A DNA stretch of 10,120 nucleotides, from NCBI GenBank assembly GCA_963169595.1, contig CAUJFM010000376.1:1-10120 (forward strand). The letters run 5' to 3'. The translations under genes were made by a program, and so were the position numbers. The notes under the pieces were generated by a model. The model ran no database searches, was not told the origin of the DNA, and saw nothing but the letters and a program-made list of their open reading frames with translations. The stretch comes from Bacteroidota bacterium (lineage in GTDB: Bacteria; Bacteroidota; Bacteroidia; Flavobacteriales_F; PHOS-HE28). This document shows positions 1 through 6,375 of the stretch, piece by piece (the first letter of the stretch is position 1; the number at the start of each line of letters is the position of its first letter).

Positions 1-671
1 AGCTCCCGGTTGGTCTGTTCCAGCTTCGATTTGGCGGCGTGGAGCTGTTCGGTGCGCAGGCGGCTTTCATGCAGCAGTCGGTTGCTCACCCCGGCGAGCC
101 AGGCGATGAGCACGGCCATCAGGCAGGCGGCCACCAGCAGGAACTGGGCCTCGGTCCAACGGTCGGAGAGCGTGTCGGTGTAGGTCAGCAGCCCGCGCTC
201 CTGGATGGCCCGTGCAGTGCGGTCCACCACTTTCTGGGCGCGTTGCACCATGATCTGGAACACGGCCCCGGTGGACCGGCTTTCGCTCCACGGTCCTTTC
301 GCGCCCATGGCCTCGCGGTGCAGCGAATCGGCCAGTTGCAGGGTGGGGTTCAGCTTCCCGGGCAGTTCGTCCATCCCCGGCACTTCCGGGTAGTCCTTCA
401 CCAGTTGGGCGATGCGCTGCTCGACCCGTTCCAGTTGGGCCGTCCAGCGGTATTCGCGCACGCTGAGGTCCACGCGATGGATCAAGCCCAGCTCGTGGAG
501 GTCGTCGTTGAGCTTCGCCAGGTCCTCCAGCAGTTCAAGCTCGTGCGCGATGCGCTGCTGCAACGAGCGTGCCTGCGAGATCACGGTGACCCCGTAGGCG
601 ATGAATCCGAAGGCGAGAAGGGCGGCCAGGAAAGGCCACTTGCGGGCGGTGGAGTGGATGAAGCGGCGCAT
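1..671 (-). CDS. Two-TM sensor protein with CHASE3-like periplasmic domain, probable histidine kinase N-terminus (partial)
   Basis: An open frame runs from ATG at 671 to the left edge; 223 residues are visible and the C-terminus is missing. A short basic N-terminus (MRRFIHSTARK) precedes TM1 (about residues 12-31). A helical extracytoplasmic stretch of about 140 residues follows, then TM2 (about 176-195) and the start of a charged coiled coil (about 198-223, ending in QTNRE). A helical sensor of 135-145 residues between two TMs, followed by a coiled-coil linker, is the layout of CHASE3-type histidine kinases, and cyclases or chemoreceptors share it. The catalytic part lies outside the window, so 'kinase' is inference. 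The usual CHASE3 signature around the first helix is weak. The gene sits 45 nt downstream of the DUF4468-like gene on the same strand and is probably co-transcribed with it. No Shine-Dalgarno sequence is visible. Confidence 0.72.
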   Translation of the reverse strand, partial: MRRFIHSTARKWPFLAALLAFGFIAYGVTVISQARSLQQRIAHELELLEDLAKLNDDLHELGLIHRVDLSVREYRWTAQLERVEQRIAQLVKDYPEVPGMDELPGKLNPTLQLADSLHREAMGAKGPWSESRSTGAVFQIMVQRAQKVVDRTARAIQERGLLTYTDTLSDRWTEAQFLLVAACLMAVLIAWLAGVSNRLLHESRLRTEQLHAAKSKLEQTNRE

Positions 672-716
672 GATGACCGGCCTTGTACGCAGCGCCGGGC
701 CAACGGTTGCACGCGC

Positions 717-1274
717 TTATGGGGTGGAGCCGGCCCGGACCCGTGACTCGAAGGCCCGGAGCAGCTGTTGGATGCGGGTATCCGAGGTGGCCACCAGCTC
801 GTCGTGCAGCCGCTTGGCGTTGGCCCGGCCCATGCCCCGCACTGCCGGCACGGCATCGCCCCCCTGGCGCAGCAGGCCCATGTGGATGCCGCCCATGGCG
901 GTGGTGCGGTTCCCGGTATGGGTCAGTTCGCTCACCACCACCCGGCACTCGCCCGGATGGGTGCGGATGGTCACCCGGTATTGCACCACGCCCATGGTCT
1001 CCTCCCGCCCGGTGAGCATCTCGGACCGGAAGTTCATGCGTGCGGTGCCCTCCAGCAGGCCTGAACCGCGCTCCGTGCGCAGCAGCTTGGCCCCCGGCTC
1101 CTTGCCAAAGGTCCAGGTCCAGGCCTCGCTGGCCTTGTCGAACAGCTGCACACCGTTGAGCCCCACCGCGATGGACCGGTCGTAGGTGATCGCGGTGGCC
1201 TGCTGGACAGGGGCCCAGGCCGCACACACCCCCAGCAGGGGCAGCAACAGAAGTGCGAGCGAACGCCGGAGCAT
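717..1274 (-). CDS. Secreted DUF4468-like protein
   Basis: A 185-residue protein with a clear signal peptide: MLRRS, then a Leu-rich hydrophobic core (residues 6-19) and likely cleavage near residues 24-28. The mature part has alternating beta/alpha character. The stretch of about residues 30-135 (YDRSIAVGLNGVQLFDKASEA, a central G-x-L-E-G-T-A-R-M strand, a VVQYRVTIRT strand, ECRVVVSELTHTG) resembles DUF4468, a Bacteroidota domain with a TBP-like fold found in exported proteins. The function of that family is unknown to me. The C-terminal 50 residues are Arg-rich and helical. The frame is open upstream to 1352, but the ATG at 1274 puts the signal peptide at the N-terminus. A TTG at 1283 with GGAGGGG six bases upstream is an alternative start. 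It lies divergent to the NYN gene and upstream of the sensor gene. The family call rests on pattern resemblance only. Confidence 0.68.
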   Translation of the reverse strand: MLRRSLALLLLPLLGVCAAWAPVQQATAITYDRSIAVGLNGVQLFDKASEAWTWTFGKEPGAKLLRTERGSGLLEGTARMNFRSEMLTGREETMGVVQYRVTIRTHPGECRVVVSELTHTGNRTTAMGGIHMGLLRQGGDAVPAVRGMGRANAKRLHDELVATSDTRIQQLLRAFESRVRAGSTP

Positions 1275-1277
1275 GGT

Positions 1278-1332
1278 GCGCAAGTTAGTCCCCTCCGGAT
1301 GCTCGACGAAGGGTTTACCTTTGGCGCAAGTT
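1278..1332. repeat. Pair of exact 9-bp direct repeats in a divergent promoter region
   Basis: GCGCAAGTT occurs at 1278-1286 and again at 1324-1332, 46 bp apart start to start, inside the 79-bp spacer between the divergent DUF4468-like and NYN genes. The first copy almost abuts the DUF4468-like start; the second begins just after the predicted -7 element of the NYN gene. This could be a pair of binding half-sites or chance. Confidence 0.4.
1316..1323 (+). promoter_or_regulatory. Bacteroidota -7 promoter element for the NYN-CSD gene
   Basis: TACCTTTG is a perfect match to the Bacteroidota primary-sigma -7 consensus TAnnTTTG. It ends 30 nt before the ATG at 1354, leaving an AT-richer leader with no Shine-Dalgarno sequence. 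I see no good TTG-type -33 element at the expected distance, so the call rests on the -7 box and its position. Confidence 0.55.
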
Positions 1333-1353
1333 CTTTCCAATAACAATACCAAA

Positions 1354-2289
1354 ATGGAACGGTACAGATCGGCATCCCCGGCCGTGAAGGTGGGGGTGTT
1401 CTATGACGGCAGTTATTTCACCCACGTCAGCAACTACTACAACTACGTCCACAGCCACCGCCGCAGACTGCACATCGGTGGGTTGCACGAGTTCGTGAAG
1501 CACATGGTGGCCGAGCGGGAGGGCACGCGCCCCAGCCTCTGCCACATCATCGACGCGCACTTCTTCCGCGGCCGGTTCACGGCACGGGAGGCCAACGAGA
1601 AGCCCAACCAGCTCTACTACGACCGGGTGTTCGACGATGTGCTGATGTACAACAACGTGCAGACGCACTACCTGCCGGTGAAGGACCTGCAGGGCCGCAA
1701 GCGGGAGAAGGGGGTCGATGTGCTGATGGCCCTGGAGACCTATGAACTGTGCATGCTGAAGCGCTACGACGTGGTGGCGCTCGTGGCCAGCGATGGCGAC
1801 CATGTACCGCTGGTGCGCAAGCTGCACGCCCTGGGCTGCAAGACCATGCTGCTGGGCTGGGATTTCGAGTTCACCGATCAGGAGACCGGGGAGCTGCAGA
1901 CCACCAAGACCAGCACCGACCTCTGGAACGAGGTGAGCTTCCCCCTGCCCATGCACGACCTCATCGACGAGGGCCTGAAGGAGGATGACGAGGTGATCCG
2001 CGACCTCTTCGTGGTGCGCGACACGGTGCGTGACACGGAAGGGGAGGGCGCCGACCGGCCCGCTCCGGTGCTGGTGGATGATGAGCGCCACCGCAGCACC
2101 GTCATGAGCCTGATGAACGGCTACGGCTTCATCCGCTACCCGGACAACAACCTGTTCTTCCGCTACGACGACCTGCAGGAGGTGACCTTCGATCAGCTGC
2201 GGGTGAACGACGAGGTGGAGTTCAACGTGGCCGTGAACAACAAGGGCCAGCGCGTGGCGCGGAACATCATCCGCGTGGCCGAGATCTAA
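1354..2289 (+). CDS. NYN-domain (PIN-like) ribonuclease fused to a C-terminal cold-shock-type OB fold
   Basis: A 311-residue cytosolic protein. The N-terminal NYN domain (about 10-195) has the acidic residues expected of this PIN-like metal-dependent nuclease fold: D18 in VGVFYDGSY, D122 in KGVDVLMALE and D147/D149 in ASDGDHVPLV. A charged linker (about 205-245) leads to a cold-shock-like domain at 248-308, with an RNP1-like NGYGFI (255-260) and an RNP2-like NLFFRYDDL (266-274). NYN proteins (LabA/DUF88 type) are predicted RNA nucleases, and the C-terminal OB fold probably supplies single-stranded RNA binding. The RNA target is unknown. The start at 1354 was chosen because it begins just before the NYN core and follows a good -7 element; the frame is open back to 1186 but that part runs antisense through the DUF4468-like gene. 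Its stop overlaps the stop of the convergent histidine kinase by 4 bp. Confidence 0.88.
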   Translation: MERYRSASPAVKVGVFYDGSYFTHVSNYYNYVHSHRRRLHIGGLHEFVKHMVAEREGTRPSLCHIIDAHFFRGRFTAREANEKPNQLYYDRVFDDVLMYNNVQTHYLPVKDLQGRKREKGVDVLMALETYELCMLKRYDVVALVASDGDHVPLVRKLHALGCKTMLLGWDFEFTDQETGELQTTKTSTDLWNEVSFPLPMHDLIDEGLKEDDEVIRDLFVVRDTVRDTEGEGADRPAPVLVDDERHRSTVMSLMNGYGFIRYPDNNLFFRYDDLQEVTFDQLRVNDEVEFNVAVNNKGQRVARNIIRVAEI

Positions 2290-2993
2290 CGGGCGTCGTC
2301 GGCGGGCAGTGCAAGCGTGAAGCAACAGCCCTTGCCGGGCCCTTCGCTGGCCACATCCAGCGTGCCGTGGTGGGCCTCCGCCCATTGGCGGGCCCTGGCC
2401 AGTGTGCTGCGTCCCTGGGGTTCCCCGTCCGTGCTGCGGCTTTCCAGCCAGGCATAACGCACAAAGGCCTGTTGCAGGTCCGAGGCGGACATGCCCACGC
2501 CGGGGTCCATCACCGTGAGGATGATCCGGTCACGATCGCGCCGCAGCACCACCGTGATGGGCGACGCCTTGGGCGAGAACTTGGAGGCATTGGTCAACAG
2601 GGCGTTCACCAGCTCCTTCAGCCAGTGCTTGTCGCCGTGCACCACCATTCCGGCGGGCAGGTCCAGGTCAAGGCGTTGTTCCTTGCGTTGCAGGCGGTGC
2701 CCGATGTCGGTGGCGGCCTGGTGCACCAGCTCGGCCATGTCCACGGGGTGCATGGCGGAAAGGCGCGGAAGCCGGTCCACGGCGAGGTCGTCCAGCAGGT
2801 CCTCGGTGGAGCGCATGGCCCGGAAATACTGCTGCTCGGCGAAGGTGAGGAGCTCCTCGTTGTCCGCATCCGCCGTGGAGCGCAGTTGCAGGATCACCTG
2901 CTGGATGGCCGCGAGCCGGTTGCGCAGGTCGTGCGCGAAGTGATGCAGGCGTTCGGCCTGCGAGGGATCGGCCGGCGTGGGACGGTGGGCCAT
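2286..2993 (-). CDS. Soluble sensorless histidine kinase with degenerate G2 box
   Basis: A 235-residue protein with no membrane segment and no N-terminal sensor domain. The HisKA dimerisation helix carries the phosphoacceptor H21 in FAHDLRNRLAAI. The HATPase_c domain (about 115-230) has an N box NALLTNASKFSP (N135) and a G1 box DPGVGM (163-168). The expected G2 lid motif, G-x-G-L-G-L, is replaced at about 193-199 by QGRSTLA. The following helix and the terminal strand (HHGTLDVASEGPGKGCCFTLALP, split by a Gly-rich turn) are conserved. It starts 7 nt after the stop of the receiver gene, so the two are almost certainly co-transcribed. Lacking an input domain, it probably takes signals through partner proteins. 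The altered lid may lower ATP affinity or kinase rate; that is inference. It converges on the NYN gene with overlapping stops. Confidence 0.87.
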   Translation of the reverse strand: MAHRPTPADPSQAERLHHFAHDLRNRLAAIQQVILQLRSTADADNEELLTFAEQQYFRAMRSTEDLLDDLAVDRLPRLSAMHPVDMAELVHQAATDIGHRLQRKEQRLDLDLPAGMVVHGDKHWLKELVNALLTNASKFSPKASPITVVLRRDRDRIILTVMDPGVGMSASDLQQAFVRYAWLESRSTDGEPQGRSTLARARQWAEAHHGTLDVASEGPGKGCCFTLALPADDAR

Positions 2994-3000
2994 GACCGGT

Positions 3001-3369
3001 CTACTGATGCTGGCGTGCGAAGCGCTGGAGCATGTCCTCCAGGCTGTCCGAATTGATCGGCTTGGCCAGGTACTGGCAATCCTTCAGGCGGTGGATGGCC
3101 TCGATGATCTCGGGCTTGGTGCTGGCCGTGAGGAAGATGATGGGGATGGGGTCGTTGGCATGCAGCTCCTGCGCGAGCTCCAGGCCGTTCTTCTCCCCCT
3201 TCAGGTAGATGTCCATGATGATGAGGTCCGGCCGTTCACGGGCCAGGATCTCCTCGGCCTCGGCCGAACTGCGCGCGGTGCCGATGACGTCGAATCCCAT
3301 CCGCTCCAGCTGCAGGCGGTAGCCGAAGGAGATGATCGTTTCGTCCTCGATGATCAGGATCTTGCTCAT
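3001..3369 (-). CDS. Single-domain response regulator (receiver only)
   Basis: A 122-residue stand-alone receiver domain. The acidic pocket is E8/D9/E10 (ILIIEDE), the phosphoacceptor is D53 (LIIMDIYLKGEKNG), the switch Thr is T81 (IIFLTAS) and the conserved Lys is K103 (YLAKPI). All catalytic positions are intact, so it should be phosphorylated. There is no DNA-binding or enzymatic output domain, so it acts by protein contact or as a phosphorelay intermediate. The DIYLKGEKNG loop after the Asp resembles receivers that work with PAS-type kinases. It lies 23 nt downstream of the second receiver gene and 7 nt upstream of the histidine kinase, its likely phosphodonor. Confidence 0.92.
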   Translation of the reverse strand: MSKILIIEDETIISFGYRLQLERMGFDVIGTARSSAEAEEILARERPDLIIMDIYLKGEKNGLELAQELHANDPIPIIFLTASTKPEIIEAIHRLKDCQYLAKPINSDSLEDMLQRFARQHQ

Positions 3370-3392
3370 GGTGGGTGTGGGCGGTGGTGGGT

Positions 3393-3818
3393 TCAGAGGC
3401 CTCGGGCCTTGGCGTGGTCGGAAAGCACCCGTTCGAAGCTATCCACGGTGAGGGCCTTTTCAACATAACCGATCACGGAGCGGAAGCTGAGGGCGCGTTC
3501 CAGGTCGCTGGGCCGGTTGCTGCTGCTGAACATGATCACGGAGGTGACCTCGTTGGGGAGCAGGCGCTCGCTCTCGCAGGTGGCCAGGAACTCGAAGCCG
3601 TTCACCGCGGGCATGTTGATGTCCACGAACATGATGTCCGGCAGGTCATGCCCGCTGCGCAGGTGGGCCAGTGCGGCCTCGGCGGCGGTGTAACAGGTGA
3701 TGCGGCCCTTGAAACCGGCCTTCTTCAGGACCAGCCGGGTGACGAAGTTGCAATCGTCCTCATCGTCCACGAGCAGGATGTGGCCGACGGCGTTGATGGT
3801 GAGGGTCTGCTGGTCCAT
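3393..3818 (-). CDS. Single-domain response regulator with divergent switch residues
   Basis: A 141-residue receiver domain. The acidic pocket is D18/D19/E20 (HILLVDDEDD), the phosphoacceptor is D66 (IMFVDINMP), and the switch position is Ser98 instead of the more usual Thr (VIMFSSS). The conserved Lys is K121 (GYVEKAL), followed by Ala rather than the common cis-Pro. This VDDE...NMP type is common in Bacteroidota as an isolated receiver beside hybrid or soluble kinases. I chose the ATG at 3818: the frame is open to 3851, but the extra N-terminus (MVRARRCSPCT) is not receiver-like and lies inside the likely leader. It is the first gene of the receiver-receiver-kinase cassette, with its own predicted promoter; the stop of the antiporter lies 57 nt upstream. 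Confidence 0.9.
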   Translation of the reverse strand: MDQQTLTINAVGHILLVDDEDDCNFVTRLVLKKAGFKGRITCYTAAEAALAHLRSGHDLPDIMFVDINMPAVNGFEFLATCESERLLPNEVTSVIMFSSSNRPSDLERALSFRSVIGYVEKALTVDSFERVLSDHAKARGL

Positions 3819-3848
3819 GGTGCAGGGGCTGCAACGGCGAGCGCGCAC

Positions 3849-3856
3849 CAAAGGTT
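3849..3856 (-). promoter_or_regulatory. Candidate -7 element for the two-component cassette
   Basis: Read on the minus strand this is AACCTTTG, one mismatch from TAnnTTTG. It ends 30 nt before the receiver start at 3818, the same distance as for the NYN gene. The bases after it (GTGCGC) also resemble those after the -7 boxes of the NYN (GCGC) and GlmU-like (TGCGC) genes. It suggests the cassette can be transcribed separately from the antiporter operon. Confidence 0.4.
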
Positions 3857-3875
3857 GCGTTCACGGGGTGGTCCG

Positions 3876-5873
3876 TCACCGCAGTTCGCTGTCCAGCCGG
3901 GCCAGGGCATCGGGTGCGCCCAGCAGGTACAGCACATCGTCCGTGAGGATGCGGACGCTGCCGTTCACGTTGGTGATGTAGCGTCCGTCGCGCCGGATGG
4001 CCAGCACCGTGGCGCCATAGCGTTCGCGGATGCCCGACTCACCCAGGGTGCGGCCCACCACCTTGCCGCGTCCCATGGTCACCGTGAGGGTCACGATCTC
4101 CATGTCCTTCTGCGGGGCCTCCGCCGGTTTGCCCGCACGGACCTTGTTGGCCGTACGGCCGGTGAGCACCCCGTAGTGGTCGCTTCGGCAGTTGGCCACC
4201 AGTTCCTTGATGCGGTCCTCGGGAACGAGGTACTTCCGCAGCAGCCGGTGGAAGATCTGGATGCTCGTCTCGAATTCCTCCGGGATCACCTCGTTGGCAC
4301 CGGCGGCATAGAGCTCCTCGGCCTCGCGCACATAGCGGATGCGGGCGATGATGTGCACGGTGGCGCTGTGGGCCCGCACGTTGGCCACGATGCGTTTTGC
4401 CCCCTCGCTCACGGCCACCACCACGGCACGCGCCCGTTCCACGTGGGCCACCTCCAGCAGGTGCGGATTGGCGGCATCGCCCACCAGCACCTTCAGGCCG
4501 CGCGCTTGGGCCTTGTGGGCCAGGTCGGGGTCCTCCTCGATCACCAGGCACTCGATCTGCGCGTTCATGGCCGCGCTGGCCACGTTCCGTCCGTTCAGCC
4601 CGTAGCCGATGATCACCACATGGTCGCGTAGCACTTTGGACAGCTCGCGGTCCTGACCCTTGCGCATCTCCTCCAGTCGGTACATGCGGCGCACCACCTT
4701 GCGCGGCAGGAACAGGAGGATGGCCTTGCGGGTGATGGCCTCCGCATACTCGAGCATGAAGGGCGTGGCGGCCATGCTCAGGATGGCCACGGCGAGGAAG
4801 AGCTGGTAGTGCGCCTCGCTGAGCAGCCCGGACCGCAGGCCGGGGATGGCCAGGATGAAGCCGAATTCGCCCAGTTGGAAGAGCGCCAGTCCGCTCATGA
4901 GCGCGGTGCGGAACGGATAGCGCAGCACCAGCACGGCCACCATCGCGGCCATCACCTTCACCAGGGTCATCAGGAGCAGCAGGCCGATGATGAGGAAGGG
5001 ATGCTCCAGGAAACGGGACACGTCCACCAGCATGCCGATGCTCACGAAGAAGAAGCTCATGAACAGTTCGTGGAAGGGGAGGACGATGCCCGTGGCGTGG
5101 TAGGCGTGCTCGGTCTCACTGATCACCAGTCCGGCGAAGAAGGCCCCCAGGGCCAGGGAAAGCCCCAGCGCCTGGGTGGCGAAGGCCGCGGCGAAGCAGA
5201 TCACCACGATGGTGATGATGAACAGCTCGTTGCCCTTGCCCTTGATGGCCTGGTGCAGCAACCGGGGCACGATGAACCGGCCGCTGATGAAGACAAGCAC
5301 CACGAGCAGGAGCATCTTGCCGCCCAGCAGCACCAGGTCGCCGGTGATGTCGCTGCTCTGCCCGGCCAGCATGGGGGTGACCAGCATCATGGGCACCACG
5401 ATGATGTCCTGGAAGATGAGGATGGCCGTGGCCACGCGACCGTGCGGCGCGTTCATGCGCCCCTGTTCCTGCAGCACGCGCAGCACGATGGCCGTGCTGG
5501 ACAGGGTGACGAGGAATCCGATGAAAATGGCCGGTCCCGTGGCCATGCCGAAGAGGTGGAGCGTCCCATGCACGGCACCGATGGTGAGCAGGGCCTGGAG
5601 CAGACCGCCAACGAAGACCGTGCGTCCGAGCGAGGCCAGCTTCTTGAGGCTGAACTCCATGCCGATGACAAAGAGCAGGAAGACCACCCCGATCTCCGCC
5701 ATGGCCTCCACCTCCTCCACCTCCTTCACCCAGCCCAGGCCATGTGGCCCGGCGATCATGCCGGTGAGGATGAAGCCCAGGATGCCCGGAAGACGGAAGC
5801 GACGGAACAGGAAGAGGATGCCGGCCGCCAGACCGAGGATCACGATGAGCTCACCGAAGAGGGGGAAGTGCAT
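3876..5873 (-). CDS. CPA2-family cation/proton antiporter with TrkA-N and TrkA-C domains (KefB/KefC type)
   Basis: A 665-residue inner-membrane protein. The Na+/H+-exchanger domain spans about residues 5-385 with around 12 membrane segments. The unwound-helix region carries LSSTAIVLRVLQEQG (124-138), and the ion-binding helix has the Q155-D156 pair (IFQDIIVVPM) typical of KefC-like K+/H+ transporters rather than the DD of NapA-type Na+ antiporters. A cytosolic TrkA-N (KTN/RCK) Rossmann domain follows (about 418-535) with GYGLNG (423-428) and acidic E446/E447 at the end of beta2, favouring NAD(H). A TrkA-C domain occupies about 590-660. The expected role is K+ efflux or pH/osmotic homeostasis gated by a nucleotide or other ligand; the exact ion cannot be read from sequence. 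The start lies 3 nt after the DUF486 stop, so both form one operon. Confidence 0.93.
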   Translation of the reverse strand: MHFPLFGELIVILGLAAGILFLFRRFRLPGILGFILTGMIAGPHGLGWVKEVEEVEAMAEIGVVFLLFVIGMEFSLKKLASLGRTVFVGGLLQALLTIGAVHGTLHLFGMATGPAIFIGFLVTLSSTAIVLRVLQEQGRMNAPHGRVATAILIFQDIIVVPMMLVTPMLAGQSSDITGDLVLLGGKMLLLVVLVFISGRFIVPRLLHQAIKGKGNELFIITIVVICFAAAFATQALGLSLALGAFFAGLVISETEHAYHATGIVLPFHELFMSFFFVSIGMLVDVSRFLEHPFLIIGLLLLMTLVKVMAAMVAVLVLRYPFRTALMSGLALFQLGEFGFILAIPGLRSGLLSEAHYQLFLAVAILSMAATPFMLEYAEAITRKAILLFLPRKVVRRMYRLEEMRKGQDRELSKVLRDHVVIIGYGLNGRNVASAAMNAQIECLVIEEDPDLAHKAQARGLKVLVGDAANPHLLEVAHVERARAVVVAVSEGAKRIVANVRAHSATVHIIARIRYVREAEELYAAGANEVIPEEFETSIQIFHRLLRKYLVPEDRIKELVANCRSDHYGVLTGRTANKVRAGKPAEAPQKDMEIVTLTVTMGRGKVVGRTLGESGIRERYGATVLAIRRDGRYITNVNGSVRILTDDVLYLLGAPDALARLDSELR

Positions 5874-5876
5874 GCC

Positions 5877-6245
5877 CTATTTCTTGAACACGAGCCACAC
5901 GGCCAGCACCAGCAGCACCGCGGCCAGGGCGTGGTTCCAGCGCAGCACTTCGTTGCGGAAGGCGACGAGCGAGAAGGCGGTGAACACCACCAGCGTGATC
6001 ACCTCCTGCAGCACCTTGAGCTGCACCAGGGTGAAAGGACCGCCATGGCCCTCATGGCCGATGCGGTTGGCGGGCACCTGCAGCAGGTATTCGAAGAAGG
6101 CCAGGCCCCAGCTGATGAGGATGATGCTGAAGAGCCCCAGGTTCCGCGACCATTCCATGTCCTTGAAGCGCAGGTGCCCGTACCAGGCCAGCGTCATGAA
6201 GGTATTGGAGAGGAGCAGAAGGCCGATGGTCCAGAGGGCTTTCAT
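5877..6245 (-). CDS. DUF486 family small membrane protein (DMT-like)
   Basis: A 122-residue protein with four predicted membrane helices (about 4-22, 34-54, 73-95, 100-120). Recognisable DUF486 features are SNTFMTLAWYGHLRF (10-24), SWGLAFFEYLLQVPANRIGH (centre) and QLKVLQEVITLVVF. The family is often annotated as 'DMT family protein' by resemblance to small multidrug-resistance-type transporters; no substrate is established that I know of. Length fits the family (about 110-120). The frame is open to 6461, but ATG 6245 places the first membrane helix at the N-terminus as in relatives. It is the leading gene of a two-gene operon with the antiporter, which suggests a linked membrane or ion-stress role (inference). 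An ACCTTCG sequence upstream on the minus strand is a weak -7-like candidate. Confidence 0.9.
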   Translation of the reverse strand: MKALWTIGLLLLSNTFMTLAWYGHLRFKDMEWSRNLGLFSIILISWGLAFFEYLLQVPANRIGHEGHGGPFTLVQLKVLQEVITLVVFTAFSLVAFRNEVLRWNHALAAVLLVLAVWLVFKK

Positions 6246-6249
6246 GGGC

Positions 6250-6364
6250 GTACGATGATGCGAAGGTCCGGGTCTCGCCGCCCCCCGGAGCGGCCGGGCG
6301 TATGCACCGGTCAACACCGGGCTGTCGATCGCGCCCGATGGTACGACCGACTGAAGGTCCGCGT
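6250..6364. repeat. Bipartite direct repeat flanking a divergent promoter region
   Basis: Two copies of GTACGA-N6-GAAGGTCCG-N-GT lie at 6250-6273 and 6341-6364, exactly 91 bp apart. In each copy the two blocks have the same 6-nt spacing, while the spacer bases differ (TGATGC versus CCGACT). Eighteen of 24 positions match and all mismatches are in the two spacers. Copy 1 ends 5 nt before the DUF486 start (minus strand). Copy 2 ends on the first base of the -7-like box of the channel-like gene (plus strand). Conserved halves with an unconserved spacer of fixed length suggest a protein-binding operator shared by both divergent genes. The rest of the 130-bp spacer is GC-rich with no gene. Confidence 0.5.
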
Positions 6365-6371
6365 AGTTTCG
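6364..6371 (+). promoter_or_regulatory. Candidate -7 element for the channel-like gene
   Basis: TAGTTTCG differs from TAnnTTTG at one position and ends 4 nt before the ATG at 6376. If used, transcription would start at or next to the start codon, giving a leaderless or nearly leaderless mRNA. The second copy of the bipartite repeat abuts it directly upstream. Confidence 0.35.
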
Positions 6372-6375
6372 GGCC

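Noticed and set aside
39..746. Plus-strand open frame of 235 codons at the left edge
   Set aside because: Antisense to the two-TM sensor protein, whose minus-strand frame is open to the edge and has clear membrane helices and coiled coil.
1290..1296. GGAGGGG (minus strand) as a Shine-Dalgarno site for the DUF4468-like gene
   Set aside because: It is 15 nt from the chosen ATG, too far; it would suit a TTG at 1283, but Bacteroidota rarely depend on such sites, so it is kept only as an alternative.
1315..2385. Minus-strand open frame of 356 codons opposite the NYN gene
   Set aside because: Val/His/Leu-rich shadow of a gene with clear NYN and cold-shock motifs.
3375..4631. Plus-strand open frame of 418 codons opposite the receiver and antiporter genes
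   Set aside because: The translation is His/Gly/Ala/Val-rich with no recognisable fold; it is antisense to well-conserved receiver and KTN domains.
6306..6319. CACCGG repeated twice in the DUF486/channel-like spacer
   Set aside because: Six bases in GC-rich sequence is expected by chance; the bipartite repeat nearby is much stronger.
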